DNA from: Calditrichota bacterium
GTDB taxonomy: Bacteria > Zhuqueibacterota > Zhuqueibacteria > Residuimicrobiales > Krinioviventaceae
Length of the DNA stretch: 6,482 nucleotides
Assembly (NCBI GenBank): GCA_003818595.1
Contig: RPQV01000210.1
Span: 1 to 6,482, forward strand
Reading direction: 5' to 3'
The translations under genes and the position numbers were made by a program. Within the stretch, counting starts at the first letter, position 1, and every line of letters starts with the position of its first letter. The notes under the pieces are model-generated. The model was not told the DNA's origin. It saw nothing but the letters and a program-made list of their open reading frames with translations, and did no database searches. This document shows, one piece after another, positions 4,496-6,482 of this stretch.

Positions 4496-6129
4496 TAGAA
4501 ATAAACGCCGCTGGACAGATCAGCACCATCAAAGGTGGCACTGTATCGGCCTGCGGATTTTACCTCGTTCACCAACACGCTCACCTCTTTACCCAACAGA
4601 TCGAAAATTTTCAGCTCGACATTGCCGGTTTTTGCCACTGAGTAGCTGATGCTCGTGGTTGGGTTGAAGGGATTCGGATAGTTTTGGTCCAAAGCATATC
4701 CGATTATAACAGCCGGTTCATAGTCGTCAACTTCAGTCGCACCAGCCGTAAGAACAGCGGTTCCTAAGAGGCTGGCATTTTGCCAGGTGTTATCGTCCAT
4801 GGTATAGGTTTTTATCTTGTGGTCGCGTTCGGCTGTACCATCGTCATCGTCATTATAGTCCATTTCGATGCCGAACTCGGTCCCTATTGAATTATCCAGC
4901 ATGATCAGGTCGAATGGAAAGCGGACTTCGAGATTCCAACCGAGATCGGTTTCCACGCCGGCGAATTCAATTCCGCCATTCATGCCATCGGCTGACCAGG
5001 ACGGAGCGACAACGCCTCCGACACCTTGGAGATTGACAATATTGGCAGCGTCCCACACAAAACGAACTTGAGCGTCGTCAATGCCGTCATAAGTACCTTC
5101 GGTTTTGCTGTTATCAGTATCGAGATAGAGCTCAATTGCGTCATCCTGCCAATCGCGTTGTCCTGTGTCTTCTTTGTATTCAGAATCCCAGACTTCGACA
5201 AAGTAAACAAGGCCGGCATTGTCCCACATCAGTTTCCATTGCATGTAGCTGTCGTACCAGTCGTCGAACTTTGCCCAGCTATTATCCTGCAGAAAGTTCC
5301 CCGGGATCCAGGCAGCTTCTTTCCAGGTATCTTCCATCTGAGCGTCAATGGCAAAGTTATCCTTTGCCTTTGGAACGTCCAGGTATTCCCCGGCTACGCG
5401 GCTGGTGATTTCGGCGGTGCCGAAGGCGCTGGGGAAGTTCCACGCCGTGTCGTCATTACCCCACCATTTCAGTTTTCCATCACGAGTGGTGCCGTCATCA
5501 TCTTCGTTGCCGTCAAATTCAAATCCAAAGATTGTACCCGGGGTGGTATCCAGCATGAGTTGGCTGAGAGGAATCGATGCCTCCCATTCCCAACCGCTGA
5601 CATTTTCCAGATCATTTTGTTCGAATTCCCAGGCGAGGGGATCAAATTTTGCCGTGTTGGCGCCGCCAAGGGTGATGCCCTCGGTTCCTCTATTCCATGG
5701 GAAACGCATCTGGATGTCGTCCAAATCATCATAGCCGCCGGCATTATCGTTGTGCCAGCCGTGGCTATAGTCAGCGTCAAAGTACAGCTCGTACGAATCA
5801 TCTTCCCATGGATTGCTGGGGAAGGTATCGTCGTACAGTGATTCATCGGCTGCCCAACAATAAATGTAGAAATTTTCGTTGTCGCAAGCTACTTTGAACC
5901 AGACTGCCCAGTCATACCAATCATCTAATTCAGTGGCATCGACGATTTTGGTCGCCATGGTGCGGGGAATCCAAGTCCACACCGTGTCCATCTTGCCGTC
6001 GATCACCGGCGGCTTTTCAAGCTTTGAGATAGGAAGAATCGTGTCCGCGGCAACGATTTGCGCATTCACGCTTCCCGCTACAGAGAAGATGAAGAGCAGT
6101 GAAAAAAGAACCAATGGTAACTTTTTCAT
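4441..6129 (-). CDS. Secreted protein with two CBM9-like domains and a T9SS sorting domain
   Basis: A 562-residue exported protein. The signal peptide is clear: MKK, a hydrophobic core, then cleavage probably after VNA (residue 23). Two tandem CBM9/DOMON-like beta-sandwich domains follow (about 38-242 and 255-462). They share matching landmarks: IDGKMDTVW and IDAQMEDTW; WEDDSYELYFDAD and WQDDAIELYLDTD; DDIQMRF and DDAQVRF; FEFDGNEDDDG and IEMDYNDDDDG. CBM9 modules bind sugar chain ends and often Ca2+; the Asp-rich loops and many Trp fit this. The C-terminus (about 483-562) is a type A T9SS sorting domain: NYPNPFNPTT, ELKIFDLLGKEV, SSGVYFYTL, and a basic end. It should cross the outer membrane by T9SS and stay at the surface or be released. 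No catalytic domain is visible, so a binding, adhesion or sensing role is inferred. The start is fixed by AAGGAGGT 5 nt upstream. It has its own promoter and terminator, and a relative sits directly upstream. Confidence 0.9.
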   Translation of the reverse strand: MKKLPLVLFSLLFIFSVAGSVNAQIVAADTILPISKLEKPPVIDGKMDTVWTWIPRTMATKIVDATELDDWYDWAVWFKVACDNENFYIYCWAADESLYDDTFPSNPWEDDSYELYFDADYSHGWHNDNAGGYDDLDDIQMRFPWNRGTEGITLGGANTAKFDPLAWEFEQNDLENVSGWEWEASIPLSQLMLDTTPGTIFGFEFDGNEDDDGTTRDGKLKWWGNDDTAWNFPSAFGTAEITSRVAGEYLDVPKAKDNFAIDAQMEDTWKEAAWIPGNFLQDNSWAKFDDWYDSYMQWKLMWDNAGLVYFVEVWDSEYKEDTGQRDWQDDAIELYLDTDNSKTEGTYDGIDDAQVRFVWDAANIVNLQGVGGVVAPSWSADGMNGGIEFAGVETDLGWNLEVRFPFDLIMLDNSIGTEFGIEMDYNDDDDGTAERDHKIKTYTMDDNTWQNASLLGTAVLTAGATEVDDYEPAVIIGYALDQNYPNPFNPTTSISYSVAKTGNVELKIFDLLGKEVSVLVNEVKSAGRYSATFDGADLSSGVYFYTLNTGDQTFTKKMTLMK

Positions 6130-6134
6130 GACTT

Positions 6135-6142
6135 ACCTCCTT
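6135..6142 (-). promoter_or_regulatory. Strong Shine-Dalgarno of the CBM9 gene
   Basis: AAGGAGGT on the minus strand, 5 nt before the ATG at 6127-6129. It is the strongest ribosome binding site in the window, suggesting high expression. It lies 9 nt downstream of the leader hairpin at 6152-6193. Confidence 0.8.
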
Positions 6143-6151
6143 GTTAAGGTT

Positions 6152-6193
6152 TGCAAAGTGTGGTCATTACAATTAGGTATGGAACACTTTGCA
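6152..6193 (-). promoter_or_regulatory. Leader hairpin upstream of the CBM9 gene
   Basis: TGCAAAGTGT (6152-6161) and ACACTTTGCA (6184-6193) are a perfect 10-bp inverted repeat with a 22-nt loop, between the promoter and the ribosome binding site. In the mRNA it would form a stem just upstream of the Shine-Dalgarno. It could stabilise the transcript or tune translation, or as DNA serve as a widely spaced protein site. No riboswitch family is recognised. Confidence 0.5.
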
Positions 6194-6230
6194 TCTGCAA
6201 TTATCTACGCTCGATGCTTGCATTTATTTT

Positions 6231-6258
6231 AATTTACCTTTTTTTACATAATTGTCAA
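6231..6258 (-). promoter_or_regulatory. Promoter of the CBM9 gene
   Basis: A perfect TTGACA (-35, 6253-6258), a 16-nt A-rich spacer, then TAAATT (-10, 6231-6236; 4 of 6). Transcription would begin near 6224 with a leader of about 95 nt. An inverted repeat ATGCTTGCAT (6214-6223) sits at the expected start point and could be an operator. Between here and the upstream terminator (6259-6363) I see only AT-rich sequence and a small TGAGC-TTTT-GCTCA hairpin (6314-6327). Confidence 0.6.
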
Positions 6259-6363
6259 GTACTGAATAGAATTTTTTCATTTTTTTTAACTTTCAAAAAT
6301 GGAAGAGTTGGCTTGAGCTTTTGCTCAGCAATCTCTATATCTTTTCGGTTGGATGGTCCCGCC

Positions 6364-6398
6364 AAAAAAAAAATCCCGGGAAAAAGTCCCGGGATTTT
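6364..6398 (-). terminator. Intrinsic terminator of the upstream T9SS gene
   Basis: A 12-bp stem: AAAATCCCGGGA (6370-6381) pairs with TCCCGGGATTTT (6387-6398) around a 5-nt loop. On the minus strand the stem runs into a stretch of ten T (complement of A 6364-6373). It begins 29 nt after the stop codon of the partial gene at 6428-6482. Its placement matches the terminator at 4383-4414, though stem and loop sequences differ. Confidence 0.9.
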
Positions 6399-6402
6399 AT
6401 TA

Positions 6403-6482
6403 TTGGAAAAGCAAATCTTCAGAAAAATTATTTCATGAGAGTCATTTTTTTGGTAAAGGTCTGATCACCGGTGTTCAAGGTA
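6403..6482. repeat. 80-bp direct repeat, copy 2
   Basis: Second copy of the element at 4416-4495, with no gaps and 7 differences by eye; 4 of these are in the 25 non-coding bases and 3 in the 55 bases of gene end. It is cut by the window edge, so its full length is unknown. Confidence 0.9.
6428..6482 (-). CDS. C-terminal end of a second T9SS-sorted protein (partial)
   Basis: Only the last 17 codons and the TAA stop are inside the window. They read TLNTGDQTFTKKMTLMK, identical to the last 17 residues of the CBM9 protein at 4441-6129. This is the end of a type A T9SS sorting domain, so the protein is probably exported to the cell surface. Whether the rest is also a CBM9 protein cannot be seen. 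A terminator follows at 6364-6398, and the next gene has its own promoter, so the two are separate transcripts in tandem. Confidence 0.85.
   Translation of the reverse strand, partial: TLNTGDQTFTKKMTLMK

Noticed and set aside
5026..5841. A 271-codon open frame on the plus strand
   Set aside because: It lies wholly antisense to the CBM9 gene, whose signal peptide, domains and sorting tail are clear. Its translation resembles no family I know.
6151..6438. A 95-codon plus-strand frame
   Set aside because: It crosses the CBM9 gene promoter, the upstream terminator and the 3' end of the upstream gene; no ribosome binding site or domain.

Overview
All six protein genes in this window, two of them cut by its edges, lie on the minus strand, so transcription runs from high to low coordinates. 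The best clue to the host is a C-terminal type IX secretion (T9SS) sorting domain beginning NYPNPFNPTT on a secreted protein. With an RnfB of the long type and a membrane SGNH hydrolase carrying TPR repeats, this suggests a Gram-negative member of the FCB superphylum (for example KSB1, Calditrichota or Ignavibacteria-like lineages). That placement is inferred from protein style only; the window has no rRNA or tRNA gene.

Layout in the direction of transcription. At 6428-6482 is the very 3' end of a T9SS-sorted protein, followed by its terminator (6364-6398). Next comes a strong promoter (TTGACA, 6231-6258) and a leader with a hairpin (6152-6193). These serve a 562-residue secreted protein (4441-6129) with two tandem CBM9-like carbohydrate-binding domains and a T9SS sorting tail, ending at a 14-bp-stem terminator (4383-4414). 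The last 80 bp of this unit (3' coding end plus 3' flank) are nearly identical to the 3' end of its upstream neighbour, so the two form a tandem pair at least at their 3' ends. A 394-bp non-coding interval (4047-4440) holds an array of TGAGGAGG octamers, two degenerate TTTGCG-type repeats in opposite orientation, and a candidate promoter. Then come the 748-residue membrane-anchored SGNH/TPR protein (1800-4046, GTG start), a candidate promoter (1600-1628), and an apparent two-gene operon of rnfB (702-1565) and nfu (463-690), 11 bp apart. A large hairpin (411-458) follows, and the window ends in the first 98 codons of a glycerate kinase (1-295, GTG start).

How they may work together: the secreted proteins would bind polysaccharide at the cell surface, and the SGNH/TPR protein may act on an envelope or extracellular glycan. 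RnfB moves electrons between ferredoxin and the membrane, and Nfu probably delivers the [4Fe-4S] clusters that RnfB-type proteins need. Glycerate kinase feeds glycerate into lower glycolysis. Only the rnfB-nfu pair shows real evidence of a functional link. I did not find a clearly new multi-gene system. The points most worth a second look are the near-identical 3' ends of the T9SS genes, the degenerate C-terminal ferredoxin region of RnfB (apparently without its Rnf partners), and the array of Shine-Dalgarno-like octamers with no gene attached.
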